Source: Exiguobacterium sp. TNDT2
Lineage (GTDB): Bacteria > Bacillota > Bacilli > Exiguobacteriales > Exiguobacteriaceae
Direction of reading: 5' to 3'
Assembly: GCF_003331145.1 (NCBI RefSeq)
Contig: NZ_QLVE01000004.1
Span: 186,001-250,000, forward strand
Length of the DNA: 64,000 nucleotides
The notes under the pieces were generated by a model that did no database searches, was not told the DNA's origin, and was given only the letters and a program-made list of their open reading frames with translations. The position numbers and the translations under genes were made by a program. Shown piece by piece: positions 63,025-64,000 of this stretch (within the stretch, counting starts at the first letter, position 1; each line of letters begins with the position of its first letter).

Positions 63025-64000
63025 ATGGCAAAAGTTGCTGTCATCGGCGCAGGGAGCTGGGGAACGGCGTTATCGCTCGTCCTCGCTGATAACGGACATG
63101 ACGTCCTGCTCTATGGACGTGAAGAAGAGCATGTGCATGAAATCAATACCGACCACACGAACTCGACGTATTTAAAAGAAGCGCCCTTACCGACCTCGGT
63201 TCGGGCGACGACGGACTTAGCGGAAGCAGTCGCCGGCCGCTCGATTGTGTTCCTCGTCGTCCCGAGCTCGGCGATTCGTCCGGTGTCCCGTGAGTTGAAC
63301 GCGCTACTCACGGAACCGGTCGTCCTTGTCCATGCCGCTAAAGGGATTGAACCGAAGACGCACAAACGCCTGTCGGAGATTATCGCCGAAGAAATCGACC
63401 CGTCGAAACGCCGGGCCATCGGCGTCTTGACGGGACCGACGCATGCCGAGGAAGTGGCCGTCCGCAAATTGACGACCATTACAATCGCCTGTGAGGACTT
63501 GGACGTGGCCGATGAGATTCAAGAGTTGCTCACGAACGATCAGTTCCGGGTGTATTTGAACTCGGACGTCATCGGAGCGGAGTATGGCGGTGCCCTTAAA
63601 AACATCATCGCGCTCGCTGCGGGGATGACGGACGGCCTCGGTTACGGCGATAATGCCAAAGCGGCCCTCATGACGCGCGGGATCGTTGAAATCGCGCGAC
63701 TCGGGGTCAAACTCGGTGCCAATCCGGCCTCGTTCTCGGGCTTGACCGGGATCGGCGATTTAATCGTCACGGCCACGTCACAGCATAGCCGTAACTGGCG
63801 TGCCGGGAACGCGATTGGCTGTGGTGAGAAACTCGAGGACGTGCTCGGTCACATGGGCATGGTCGTCGAAGGGGTTCGTGCCTGTGAGGCGGCGCATACA
63901 CTCGCTCGGGAAGCCGGTGTCGAGATGCCGATCACGGAAGCCCTTTACAATGTGTTGTTCGAAGGCAAGAGCCCGCATGATGAAGTACAAAAGTTAATGA
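63025..64000 (+). CDS. gpsA: Glycerol-3-phosphate dehydrogenase [NAD(P)+] (3' end outside window)
   Basis: Makes sn-glycerol 3-phosphate from dihydroxyacetone phosphate for phospholipid synthesis, upstream of the PlsC and CdsA steps also encoded here. The 325 visible residues begin AKVAVIGAGSWGTALSLVLA (nucleotide-binding loop) and include AAKGIEPKT and the catalytic-lysine segment YGGALKNIIALAAGM near residue 188. GGGGGTG lies 6 bases before the ATG. The frame is open to the window end, so about ten C-terminal residues are missing. Confidence 0.96.
   Translation, partial: MAKVAVIGAGSWGTALSLVLADNGHDVLLYGREEEHVHEINTDHTNSTYLKEAPLPTSVRATTDLAEAVAGRSIVFLVVPSSAIRPVSRELNALLTEPVVLVHAAKGIEPKTHKRLSEIIAEEIDPSKRRAIGVLTGPTHAEEVAVRKLTTITIACEDLDVADEIQELLTNDQFRVYLNSDVIGAEYGGALKNIIALAAGMTDGLGYGDNAKAALMTRGIVEIARLGVKLGANPASFSGLTGIGDLIVTATSQHSRNWRAGNAIGCGEKLEDVLGHMGMVVEGVRACEAAHTLAREAGVEMPITEALYNVLFEGKSPHDEVQKLM

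Overview
The window is 64 kb of dense, almost entirely forward-strand bacterial chromosome from a member of the Bacillota, order Bacillales. The gene orders match two Bacillus subtilis backbone regions, but sporulation genes expected within them are absent. A murE plus FemA-type bridge-enzyme module stands where Bacillus carries diaminopimelate genes. Together with a GC content that looks slightly above 50 percent, this is most like Exiguobacterium or a close non-sporulating relative. The genus is an inference, not read from the sequence. No rRNA, tRNA, insertion sequence, prophage or CRISPR array was seen.

Region 1 (1-9602) is the distal end of the flagellar/chemotaxis operon: flhB (5' end outside the window), flhA, flhF, flhG, cheA, cheW, cheC, cheD, sigD and a swrB-like gene. 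cheB, which sits between flhG and cheA in B. subtilis, is missing here. Region 2 (9603-32633) is the translation/envelope superoperon: rpsB, tsf, pyrH, frr, uppS, cdsA, dxr, rseP, proS, polC, rimP, nusA, ylxR, ylxQ, infB, rbfA, truB, ribF, rpsO, pnp. It has internal terminators and new promoters, and structured leaders are likely before rpsB and rpsO. ylxP is absent between infB and rbfA.

Region 3 (32684-41361) holds an M16 protease gene, then murE, a femX-like gene and a membrane-anchored M15 peptidase, then an RNase J2-type gene with an intact catalytic motif, then ftsK/spoIIIE. The three-gene wall module replaces the spoVF-asd-dapG-dapA block of B. subtilis, which fits a lysine-based, bridge-crosslinked peptidoglycan. 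Region 4 (41412-47301) is a GntR regulator followed by a nucleoside-type ABC importer (lipoprotein, ATPase, two permeases) with a strong candidate catabolite (cre) site in its promoter region.

Region 5 (47393-64000) starts with a lipoprotein nuclease and then joins the second Bacillus backbone: ferredoxin, ypbB, recS, a tiny ypbE-like membrane protein, a MerR-B12 regulator with CarH photoreceptor motifs, the MecA paralogue ypbH, ddl, gudB, the bacillithiol-disulfide reductase gene ypdA/bdr, ansA, prsW, a PilZ protein (MotI-like), cmk, plsC, the S1-repeat gene ypfD, der and gpsA (3' end outside the window). The most interesting points are the CarH-like protein, the wall module and its hybrid MurE motif, the complete RNase J2-type active site, the tandem cre-like sites before gudB, and a terminator-like hairpin in the cmk leader whose loop carries a start codon.
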